From NCBI GenBank assembly GCA_027009605.1, contig JALVCY010000298.1, positions 1 to 12,146 of the forward strand: DNA of 12,146 nt, in the 5' to 3' direction. Below are positions 6,276 to 12,146 of the stretch, piece after piece. The stretch's first letter is position 1; each line of letters begins with the position of its first letter. The notes beneath the pieces were generated by a model. That model saw only the letters and a list, made by a program, of their open reading frames with translations. It ran no database searches and was not told where the DNA came from. A program made the position numbers and the translations under genes. Origin of the DNA: Saprospiraceae bacterium. Lineage in GTDB: Bacteria > Bacteroidota > Bacteroidia > Chitinophagales > Saprospiraceae.

Positions 6276-7745
6276 ATGGTACAAACAATGAAGATTTTAA
6301 AATTTTCAGCAATGCTGCTGATATTAATTGCGTTTGGTATTGGATGCCAGAAAAGTGAAGTTTTGAATAGTGATATTCAAAATGAGGATGCAAATATTAG
6401 CCAGATTTCGAATAGGTCTAGAGTAAAAGGAGAAAGCTTGGAACTCGAAAGGTCTAATTTGCCTAAATTTTTAGTTGATAAAATTCTCTATTATAATGAA
6501 CTATCTGCAAAGGTTGGTGAGCCAAGTTTTGAAGATAGGTGGGGGACAATCGATATGACAAGAAAAATTTTTTTTAGGGATGAAAAAGGTGATTTTGTGC
6601 AGCTTTACTTTATCGAACAAGAAAATGCATTAAAACACTTGCTCATTACAACTCGGAATAGAGATTCGGTTGGTGTTTATATTGTTTCAGAGAACGATGA
6701 AATTACTTTAAATACCGAGAATGGGTTTCGTCGTATTGATGCTAAAGGGCTTTCAGATGAAGTAGAAAATTCTACAAATTCAACAGATTATTCTGGTGGG
6801 TGCTTTGTGATAGTTCTTTGCGATGCCTGTCCACTAGGTTGGGGGTTGGTTGAAGAGCCTTGTACTACCAGCACGGAAGGAGCTCCAGATTCCCAAGGGG
6901 AGGGCGGGATTAGTTCTTGGGGAGGAAGTTGGTTTGGCGGCTCTTTTGAAGATACAGGAGGTGGAGGCAGCAATAATAACAGTAATGGTAACGAGGATTG
7001 TGGAGGCACTAGCGGTTGGACTGCTGAAAATAGTGATAATGATTTTGATGTTGCTATTAGAATTCTTATGGTACAAAATATGCAAGCTGAATATGGACTA
7101 AATAATTGCGATGCGCAATGGTTGTATGATAGTGATAGTGAGTGTGGTCATGATTGTTTGGTTGATATGCTCCTTGACAAATTAGTCACAGATGAAATAA
7201 ACGCCAATCCCGAGATGATTGATAACATTATTGAAGAACAGAATCCTGTTTTCTCTGTAGATGCGACAACAAAGATCTGCCCAAACTTTATGGAATTCAA
7301 TTATAACTCAAATGAGACTGTCAATAGAATGATTATTAACAATCTATCCGTTAGTGTCAATGTTAATGGGATTCCTAGGTTTTTTACTTTTGGTCACATG
7401 TATTGGACATATTCTAATACTGGTCCAAGCACCTTAGTAGGTATCAAACAAATAACCGCTAGTGCCATTAACGATGGTCTTGCAGCAGCACAATTGCGAA
7501 TAATCAATAATGATCTTGAAACTAGTCCCTATACTCACAATCCTGACATCAGAGTAACTATTTTTCATGAAATAAGAAAAATACAAAGGCTTTTGTATCA
7601 GGATTATCATCAAACACCTTTATCATTGGTAGAGAACTTAGGCTCAGGGGTTCTAGGCTCATATAATGACATAATTGTTGAACCTTCACCCCCAGCAATA
7701 GTGAACTTTAACCAGAATACATTCAACGCTGCTGGATGTAACTAA
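6276..7745 (+). CDS. Secreted lipoprotein of unknown function with Gly/Ser/Asn-rich linker
   Basis: Product of 489 residues, not recognised as a known family. The ATG at 6288 (residue 5, MKILKFSAMLLILIAFGIGC) gives a cleaner lipoprotein signal peptide than the ATG at 6276; either leads to a lipidated Cys at residue 24, so the protein should be anchored in the cell envelope. Residues 50-160 look like a compact domain rich in beta-type sequence. A cysteine cluster follows (C176, C182, C185, C196), then a low-complexity Gly/Ser/Asn linker at about 201-250. The C-terminal part, about 250-489, contains more cysteines (C242, C278, C290, C294, C335, C488) and the segment IRVTIFHEIRKIQRLLYQDY (425-444). 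The extracytoplasmic cysteines could form disulphides. A strong hairpin follows the stop, then two duplicated lipoprotein genes. No enzyme motif was identified. Confidence 0.8.
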   Translation: MVQTMKILKFSAMLLILIAFGIGCQKSEVLNSDIQNEDANISQISNRSRVKGESLELERSNLPKFLVDKILYYNELSAKVGEPSFEDRWGTIDMTRKIFFRDEKGDFVQLYFIEQENALKHLLITTRNRDSVGVYIVSENDEITLNTENGFRRIDAKGLSDEVENSTNSTDYSGGCFVIVLCDACPLGWGLVEEPCTTSTEGAPDSQGEGGISSWGGSWFGGSFEDTGGGGSNNNSNGNEDCGGTSGWTAENSDNDFDVAIRILMVQNMQAEYGLNNCDAQWLYDSDSECGHDCLVDMLLDKLVTDEINANPEMIDNIIEEQNPVFSVDATTKICPNFMEFNYNSNETVNRMIINNLSVSVNVNGIPRFFTFGHMYWTYSNTGPSTLVGIKQITASAINDGLAAAQLRIINNDLETSPYTHNPDIRVTIFHEIRKIQRLLYQDYHQTPLSLVENLGSGVLGSYNDIIVEPSPPAIVNFNQNTFNAAGCN

Positions 7746-7749
7746 AATA

Positions 7750-7785
7750 TAACCAAGTGTGTATCGTTTGATACACACTTGGTTA
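7750..7785 (+). terminator. Strong stem-loop after the large lipoprotein gene
   Basis: Perfect 16-bp stem (arms 7750-7765 and 7770-7785) with loop GTTT, starting 4 nt after the stop codon. The left arm begins TAACCAAGTG. No T-tract follows, so it may be a weak intrinsic terminator or a 3' mRNA stabiliser that tunes expression of the genes downstream. Confidence 0.6.
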
Positions 7786-8503
7786 CTTCAAACTCAAATG
7801 TTAAGAAAAAATCATGACAAAATCAGCTCTTATAATCCTAGCTATCCTCAGCCTAACTACAAGCTGTAGTCCCAAGTTAAGCCAAAAAAAGAGACTCGAA
7901 ATTACACAACAGTATATCTTTTCTTCGTACGAAAGGAGAAAAATATCACAAAGCAAAGTATATGTAAATCCAAAACTTGTTTACCGTCGAACGCTAATGG
8001 GTCATAAAATTCCTTTTTCATCATTCGAACCTAAGAGTTTTACTTTAGGATTTTCAAATAAAGAAATCAATTGCTGGATAAACGACAAAGCTATTTTCGA
8101 CACCTTATTACTCACTATCCCTGAAGAATATCAGGATGTTTTTTCTTATTACGATAATGACGATTATTCATTTCTAACGAAACTTGGCGTTGTATTTTTC
8201 TATTCTCCTGCATTCAGAACCAACAAAAAAAACATTTATGGGATACAATCCTATTCTTTTGCTTTCCAAAGAGATACTCTTGATGTTACTCGACCAACAG
8301 ATATTGAGCCAAAATTCATCCAAGAAGGCATGCTGTATTTTGGGGTGTTTTATAATGAGTTCACAATAGTTAATGATTCTGTAAAATTTATTTCTCCTAT
8401 ATACAACTGTGATGGAACAGTTTGGGATAATTGGAAATACAATAATATTTTTACAGTAGTTCCACCTACGTACATTACACCCGATAGTACCCCACCCCAC
8501 TAA
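7774..8503 (+). repeat. Tandem duplication, copy 1 (leader plus small lipoprotein gene)
   Basis: The 40 nt before the ATG at 7814 recur before the ATG at 8686 with two mismatches, at a constant offset of 872 bp, and the similarity continues through the coding region. The shared segment begins at CACACT, inside the right arm of the preceding hairpin, so that arm is part of the repeat and the left arm is not. Confidence 0.85.
7814..8503 (+). CDS. Small lipoprotein, unknown family (paralogue A)
   Basis: 229-residue predicted lipoprotein. The signal peptide MTKSALIILAILSLTTSC gives a lipidated Cys at residue 18, followed by a polar, lysine-rich stretch (SPKLSQKKRLEITQQYI). The mature part is rich in aromatic and acidic residues. 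Segments shared with the paralogue at 8686 include NPKLVYR, TLMGHKIPF, LLLTIPEEY, SPAFRTNKKNIYGIQSY and, near the C-terminus, ISPIY then CDGTV. No enzymatic motif or known domain was recognised. The last residues (YITPDSTPPH) diverge from the paralogue. It lies 68 nt after the large lipoprotein gene, on the same strand and beyond the hairpin, so a functional link is plausible but unproved. Confidence 0.78.
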   Translation: MTKSALIILAILSLTTSCSPKLSQKKRLEITQQYIFSSYERRKISQSKVYVNPKLVYRRTLMGHKIPFSSFEPKSFTLGFSNKEINCWINDKAIFDTLLLTIPEEYQDVFSYYDNDDYSFLTKLGVVFFYSPAFRTNKKNIYGIQSYSFAFQRDTLDVTRPTDIEPKFIQEGMLYFGVFYNEFTIVNDSVKFISPIYNCDGTVWDNWKYNNIFTVVPPTYITPDSTPPH

Positions 8504-8645
8504 GCCGCCTACATTACACCATGCGGAAGGTAAATTTGTCATACCCTACTAAAAGAAACATGGTATATAAAATTCAAAATTGCTTATGATTGGCGATTGA
8601 TTATGTTCTACTCACTTTTGAGTTGTATATTTACCATTCAAAGCG

Positions 8646-9375
8646 CACACTGGGTTACTTCAAACTCAAATGTTAAGAATAAATCATGACAAAATCAGCT
8701 CTTATAATCCTAGCTATCTTCAGCCTAACTACAGGCTGTAGTCCCAAATTATCACCCCGAAAAAGGCTAAAAATCACTCAACAGTATATCCTTTCTCACT
8801 ACAAACCAGATAGCCTAAAGATTTATATAAACCCAAAACTTGTTTACAGGAAAACGTTAATGGGTCACAAAATCCCTTTTGACCAAGAGGAAAAGAGTTT
8901 TACCTTAGGAATGTCACCAAACGAAATCGGTTGCTTAATAAACGACAAAGCTATTTACGATACCTTGTTACTCACTATCCCTGAAGAATATCCGAATAGT
9001 TATTCTTATTGTGATAAAGACGACTATTTATTTCAATCCAAACCCGGTCTTGTACTGTTTTTTTCTCCTGCATTTAGAACCAACAAAAAAAATATATACG
9101 GGATACAATCCTATTATTTTGATTACCAAATACTAACTATGGATCTTGCCGAGCCAACAGACAGTAGTCACATATTTGTCAAAGAAGGTTTCTTAACGTT
9201 TGGAACAGATTATTCTGAATTTGAAATAATTGACGATACAATAAAGCTAATTTCTCCTATATACACCTGTGATGGAACGGTTTATGATGATTGGAAATAC
9301 AGGAATATTTTCTCTGGAATCCCGCCGAAGGTATCCCCAAGTTTAAAACACCTTTCTAAAAAAGAAAAAGATTAA
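8646..9375 (+). repeat. Tandem duplication, copy 2 (leader plus small lipoprotein gene)
   Basis: Second copy of the unit at 7774-8503. Between the copies, 8504-8645 is AT-rich non-coding DNA with no recognisable gene. It does contain an 11-nt direct repeat, TACATTACACC, at 8510-8520; the other copy is inside the end of paralogue A at 8471-8481. Confidence 0.85.
8686..9375 (+). CDS. Small lipoprotein, unknown family (paralogue B)
   Basis: 229 residues, clearly homologous to the gene at 7814; by eye about three-fifths of aligned residues are identical. The signal peptide MTKSALIILAIFSLTTGC is almost unchanged and ends at lipidated C18. The mature region has diverged more, with a 3-residue deletion near residue 43 and a different C-terminal tail ending LSKKEKD. 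Shared Cys residues at INC/IGC and the YxCDGT motif suggest a common fold, possibly with a disulphide. The gene converges on the MFS transporter gene with a gap of only 16 nt. Function unknown. Confidence 0.78.
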   Translation: MTKSALIILAIFSLTTGCSPKLSPRKRLKITQQYILSHYKPDSLKIYINPKLVYRKTLMGHKIPFDQEEKSFTLGMSPNEIGCLINDKAIYDTLLLTIPEEYPNSYSYCDKDDYLFQSKPGLVLFFSPAFRTNKKNIYGIQSYYFDYQILTMDLAEPTDSSHIFVKEGFLTFGTDYSEFEIIDDTIKLISPIYTCDGTVYDDWKYRNIFSGIPPKVSPSLKHLSKKEKD

Positions 9376-9391
9376 CCCACCCAACTTCCCA

Positions 9392-10552
9392 TTAAGCCGA
9401 AGCCGATGTCATCCGAAATATAAAAGGAATAGCCCCAAGAGATAAAACCGCTGCTATTTGGAAGGACAGCTCCAAGCCGATATGATCACTCACAAAACCT
9501 ACTAATAATGTCGTCACCGCACTAATGATAAATCCGAGAGTCATAAATACTCCATTGACAAATGCCGGATGCTCAGAATCAATGCTATTGACCAAAGATA
9601 ACATGACCGGGCCCGGAGAGAGCATAAAGAAACCCAATAACAACATGACCGGAATCAAAAGATAACCCTCTACAACAAATAAAAGCCCCATCAAAATAGG
9701 CGTCATGATAGAAATAATCAACAATACTTTGCGTTTGCCAATAAAATCCGAGATGGTGCCGGAAAACATGACCCCTACCGCTCCGGCCAATTGTAAGGTC
9801 GCTAGAGCACTATTGGTAAACCACATACTCTCTCCTTTGTCATGGAGATAAATCGTGATAAACGTAGTCATCGTGGATTTGGCAATATTCCGAAAGAAAA
9901 TAAATCCCGCCAAGACCAAAAAGAAAGGAAGTAGCCTTTTGAAGGTCATTTTGATGTCATGGTAGGATGGTTTCTCTTTTATTCGCTCTCTTATAGGGCG
10001 TTTCCGAAAGGCCAAAAACAATACAAATGAAGAAGCCAATCCAAAGGGAATCAAGCGCCATGTACCTTCCAAAGTCCACCAAGTAATTGCCGCCGTAATT
10101 AATAATGGCCCAATTGCTCGTGCGCCTTCTCCTCCCAACATAAAGAGACTCATGCCCCGACCGGGATTGTTTCCGGCCAGCTCTTTGACCATTACCGGGG
10201 CGGGAGTATGGAAAAAGGTCGCACTCAATCCCGCTACAAAAAGCAAAATGCCCAGCATGGCAAAATTAGGTGCCATACCCAATAAACTCATGACAATAGT
10301 CGTCAAAGCCGGTGCCGCAATAATAAAAATCCGCATGGGTAATCTGTCCGAGATGACGCCAATTAATGGATTGAGTAATGCCGGTGTTTTTTGGATGACC
10401 GAAAGGAAACCGATACCTGTGTTACTCAGGCCAAGCTTCACTTTTAGTAAGGGCAATATCGGTACAAAAAAAGAAGAGAAGGTGTCATGCACTAGATGAG
10501 CCAGCGAAATCAAGATAATGGAAGTCCACTCAAATTTTTTCTTCTCTTTCAT
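9392..10552 (-). CDS. MFS transporter, fosmidomycin-resistance (Fsr)-like
   Basis: Inner-membrane major facilitator with about 12 hydrophobic segments, 386 residues from the ATG at 10552. The first segment contains SLAHLVHDTFSSFFVPILP, like the conserved start of Fsr-type exporters. Motif A-like loops occur at 65-74 (GVISDRLPMR) and, in the second half, at 265-275 (GTISDFIGKRK). A basic central loop separates the two six-helix halves at about 182-207. The frame can be extended upstream only to a TTG at 10615, which adds an atypical N-terminus, so the ATG is preferred. Proton-coupled drug or metabolite efflux is inferred from the family; the substrate is not known. The FkbM gene upstream is 103 nt or more away, so co-transcription is uncertain. 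Confidence 0.87.
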   Translation of the reverse strand: MKEKKKFEWTSIILISLAHLVHDTFSSFFVPILPLLKVKLGLSNTGIGFLSVIQKTPALLNPLIGVISDRLPMRIFIIAAPALTTIVMSLLGMAPNFAMLGILLFVAGLSATFFHTPAPVMVKELAGNNPGRGMSLFMLGGEGARAIGPLLITAAITWWTLEGTWRLIPFGLASSFVLFLAFRKRPIRERIKEKPSYHDIKMTFKRLLPFFLVLAGFIFFRNIAKSTMTTFITIYLHDKGESMWFTNSALATLQLAGAVGVMFSGTISDFIGKRKVLLIISIMTPILMGLLFVVEGYLLIPVMLLLGFFMLSPGPVMLSLVNSIDSEHPAFVNGVFMTLGFIISAVTTLLVGFVSDHIGLELSFQIAAVLSLGAIPFIFRMTSASA

Positions 10553-10718
10553 ACGAATGAGCCAAACAATGATTCTTGTAGAAAGTTTAGGTATTGATTC
10601 AACCGGGCGATTCAATTTTTTCGAGAAATGGGGGGCTAGATTGTTAAACTGACATAGCCTGCCCCGCCTCCATTTGGCGGCCTTGATTAAGGTAACTGTT
10701 CAGCATGATTCATTTTAG

Positions 10719-11435
10719 CTAAAAAAAGGCTACAAAGTAATAATTCAGTCTATCATAGTACTGCTTTTTAAAATCTTCTTGGGATAGACTATTTTGCTTT
10801 TTGAGATAGCTACCTAAATTGGAAATCTTCATGTCCAGAGAAGAAAAGAAGGCAAAAAGCTTTTCAGGAGTCGCTCCATAATGCTCCGAAGCCCCCAATC
10901 CATGCTCAAAAATGACAATGGGGTGGTGGTGGGCGATGATTTGGCGGGCACCTTCTAAGACCAATAATTCGGCTCCTTCTACATCAATTTTGATGAGATC
11001 AATCTTTAACTCTTTAGGGATAAGCTCATCCAAAGGGGCTGTTTTTACGGTAATGGATTGATCGACTTCATTGGGTTTGTCGTAGTCTCTTTTCTTGAGC
11101 CCGCTATAGGATGGATTGGATGTGACATAATTGAAAGAAGATTCACCGGTTTGATTGCTGGCTGCATAATTTAGGATACGGACATTGGGCTGTTGCCGGT
11201 ATTTTTTTTCTAATTCTTTGTACTGAATGGGAATCGGCTCAATACCAAAATGCTTTCCTTGTGGAGCCGCCTTGATGATTAAGTCAAGAATTTCTCCTTT
11301 AAAACACCCGACATCTATGCAATTGCTATCCGGACGGAGACCTTTGATGATTTTTTGGGTCTGTAAATCATAGCGGTGGTTCTTGGATAGGGGGACGGGG
11401 CTGAGCTTTAGAATCTTTTTTATGAATTGAATCAT
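10719..11435 (-). CDS. FkbM-family SAM-dependent methyltransferase
   Basis: A 238-residue class I methyltransferase of the FkbM group, which often O-methylates sugars or polyketides. SAM-binding motif I is at 38-47 (NCIDVGCFKG), the acidic residue after beta2 is at 65-67 (IEP), and the diagnostic FkbM block is at 145-163 (IDLIKIDVEGAELLVLEGA), followed by IVIFEHG at 173-179. The N-terminus (MIQFIKKILKLSPVPL) is amphipathic and lacks a signal peptide. Length is typical. No glycan or polyketide cluster is visible in the window, so the acceptor is unknown. Confidence 0.92.
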   Translation of the reverse strand: MIQFIKKILKLSPVPLSKNHRYDLQTQKIIKGLRPDSNCIDVGCFKGEILDLIIKAAPQGKHFGIEPIPIQYKELEKKYRQQPNVRILNYAASNQTGESSFNYVTSNPSYSGLKKRDYDKPNEVDQSITVKTAPLDELIPKELKIDLIKIDVEGAELLVLEGARQIIAHHHPIVIFEHGLGASEHYGATPEKLFAFFSSLDMKISNLGSYLKKQNSLSQEDFKKQYYDRLNYYFVAFF

Positions 11436-11991
11436 CGGGTGGTTATTGTTTTACTGGTTATAGGCAATTAGCGGTGTTATGGTGCTTCGGCTAGGGCAAA
11501 AGCGATTGCTACTTGAACGCCGAAGGCAATCAATAACTTGTTGAATACTCGGGCTTTCAATTGAACAGAAAGCATACATCCGGAATAAAATTTAGCATCT
11601 TTTCCAACTATTTCAAGAACTAGACTTTCCGAAGCACGCACAAAGGTAAGATAGTATTAGAGATTTTTATTGTTCTCAATGATTTTATTGAGATTCTGCC
11701 CCTTAACCTTTTACCTTTAACCCACAGGGTAACCAAAAGAAAATTTTTATAATATGTTAGTCTATGTGTGGACTATTTCTCACCCAAATTTTAGCGGTCT
11801 GAAGCCAAGAATTTGTAGCGTTTCTTAGTGTTATCTAAAGTGAACTTAGTGGTAAGGAAAAATGTAATGCCTAACCGCTAAGGACACGAAGTTGCCACTA
11901 AGAATTCACTAAGGTGTTGATTATCAGTAAATTAAACACCGTCTTTTTGTGCAATTTTTTACTTCCGGTCTAAGATATTTATTATTTTGTA
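11436..11991. other. Intergenic region without a convincing gene
   Basis: About 550 bp upstream of the FkbM gene. It holds an unsupported minus-strand small frame (11477-11641, GTG start, 54 codons), AT-rich DNA, and a cluster of inverted CTTAGTG motifs at 11824-11913. No tRNA, rRNA or CRISPR structure was seen. Confidence 0.6.
11824..11913. repeat. Nested inverted CTTAGTG/CACTAAG repeats
   Basis: CTTAGTG at 11824-11830 and CTTAGTGG at 11845-11852 are mirrored by CCACTAAG at 11895-11902 and CACTAAG at 11907-11913. The unequal spacing (14 versus 4 nt) allows only an imperfect hairpin. It may be a decayed palindromic repeat element. Confidence 0.4.
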
Positions 11992-12060
11992 ACTGTTTAG
12001 GTACCCACTATTTTGGTTTAAAAATGCCCTTTTTGCGCCTGTTTTTGCTAAAATTTTTTC

Positions 12061-12092
12061 ACGTAGGGACGCACGGCCGTGCGTCCCTACGT
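12061..12092. repeat. Perfect 32-bp palindrome (16-bp arms, no spacer)
   Basis: Left arm 12061-12076 begins ACGTAGGGACGCAC and the right arm is its exact complement. It is GC-rich within AT-rich surroundings, like the REP-type palindromes dispersed in many bacterial genomes. It could form a strong hairpin in RNA or a cruciform in DNA. Confidence 0.85.
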
Positions 12093-12109
12093 CAACATCC
12101 ACAAAAATG

Positions 12110-12132
12110 CCTATTTTTTGCCCTAAAATAGG
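12110..12132. repeat. Small inverted repeat CCTATTTT / AAAATAGG
   Basis: 8-bp arms at 12110-12117 and 12125-12132 with a 7-nt spacer, inside the right half of the MITE-like element and overlapping its inner inverted block. It could be a weak terminator-like hairpin. Confidence 0.4.
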
Positions 12133-12146
12133 AGCACCTAAACAGT

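Larger units (their letters stand above)
11992..12146. mobile_element. MITE-like palindromic element, 155 bp visible
   Basis: ACTGTTTAGGT at 11992-12002 is exactly inverted as ACCTAAACAGT at 12136-12146. After 4-5 unmatched bases the match resumes with CTATTTT (12008-12014) against AAAATAG (12125-12131). AAAAATGCC occurs in both halves as a direct repeat. A 32-bp palindrome sits close to the centre (85 bp and 70 bp from the two ends). No transposase is encoded. The right end coincides with the window edge, so any target-site duplication, or further extent, cannot be seen. Confidence 0.5.

Noticed and set aside
6788..7101. Three overlapping frames, including Pro/Leu/Ser-rich minus-strand ones
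   Set aside because: They are shadows of the Gly/Ser/Asn-rich linker of the lipoprotein gene, caused by low-complexity sequence.
8174..8542. Minus-strand 122-codon frame opposite the first small lipoprotein
   Set aside because: It is antisense to a gene whose paralogue is conserved on the plus strand; no features of its own.
2411..10111. Depletion of GGNCC, the expected target of the restriction-modification system
   Set aside because: Several sites remain (2411, 2594, 4643, 9609, 9610, 10107), including one inside the methyltransferase gene, so no avoidance can be claimed from this window.
10664..10680. CCGCC/GGCGG hairpin between the FkbM and MFS genes as a terminator
   Set aside because: Only a 5-bp stem with a 7-nt loop and no T-tract; too weak to call.
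11477..11641. Minus-strand frame of 54 codons starting at GTG and ending FALAEAP
   Set aside because: No recognisable homology, no ATG start, no ribosome-binding or promoter signal; it could be the remnant of a gene end, but nothing supports it.
11949..12131. Plus-strand 60-codon frame in the right-end element
   Set aside because: It runs through inverted repeats and the 32-bp palindrome; no start signal and a repetitive composition.

Overview
The window looks like chromosomal DNA of a Bacteroidota bacterium, plausibly from the Saprospiria/Chitinophagia side of the phylum. The reasons are a TonB-dependent receptor with an N-terminal carboxypeptidase-regulatory-like domain, a LytS-type two-component kinase, AT-rich leaders without clear Shine-Dalgarno sequences, and promoters that fit the Bacteroidota -33 TTG / -7 TAnnTTTG consensus. 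The genus cannot be read from this sequence.

Layout. (1) 1-3234, minus strand: a tight operon of a TonB-dependent outer-membrane receptor, a flavodoxin-fold NAD(P)H oxidoreductase and the start of a membrane histidine kinase that runs off the left edge. (2) 3466-6116: a type II restriction-modification locus. A C5-cytosine methyltransferase with a fused N-terminal MerR/excisionase-like helix-turn-helix (plus strand) converges on, and overlaps by 25 bp, an Eco47II-family endonuclease (minus strand). Behind the endonuclease lies an XRE-family regulator with a C-terminal coiled coil. The regulator carries five in-frame copies of a tetranucleotide, and a promoter embedded in inverted repeats sits just before it. 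(3) 6276-9375, plus strand, AT-rich: a secreted lipoprotein of unknown function, a strong hairpin, and two tandemly duplicated smaller lipoproteins, also unknown. (4) 9392-11435, minus strand: an MFS transporter of the fosmidomycin-resistance-like group and an FkbM-family methyltransferase. (5) 11436-12146: no convincing gene. It holds inverted repeats and, at the right end, a 155-bp element with inverted termini (MITE-like) around a perfect 32-bp palindrome.

How the parts may work together. The methyltransferase and endonuclease form a restriction-modification pair whose family suggests GGNCC-type specificity. Two separate HTH proteins could control it: the methyltransferase's own HTH, with an 8-bp inverted repeat over its promoter/start region, and the XRE protein, with inverted repeats over its own promoter. 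The tetranucleotide in the XRE gene could make that regulator phase-variable, because a change of one unit either way removes the coiled coil. This is the most interesting testable idea here. The lipoprotein cassette downstream is unexplained; its layout (anchored protein with a flexible linker, then duplicated small lipoproteins) loosely resembles effector/immunity loci, but no toxin domain was recognised. The flanking operons look like ordinary chromosomal genes, so 3.5-9.4 kb may be an acquired accessory segment.
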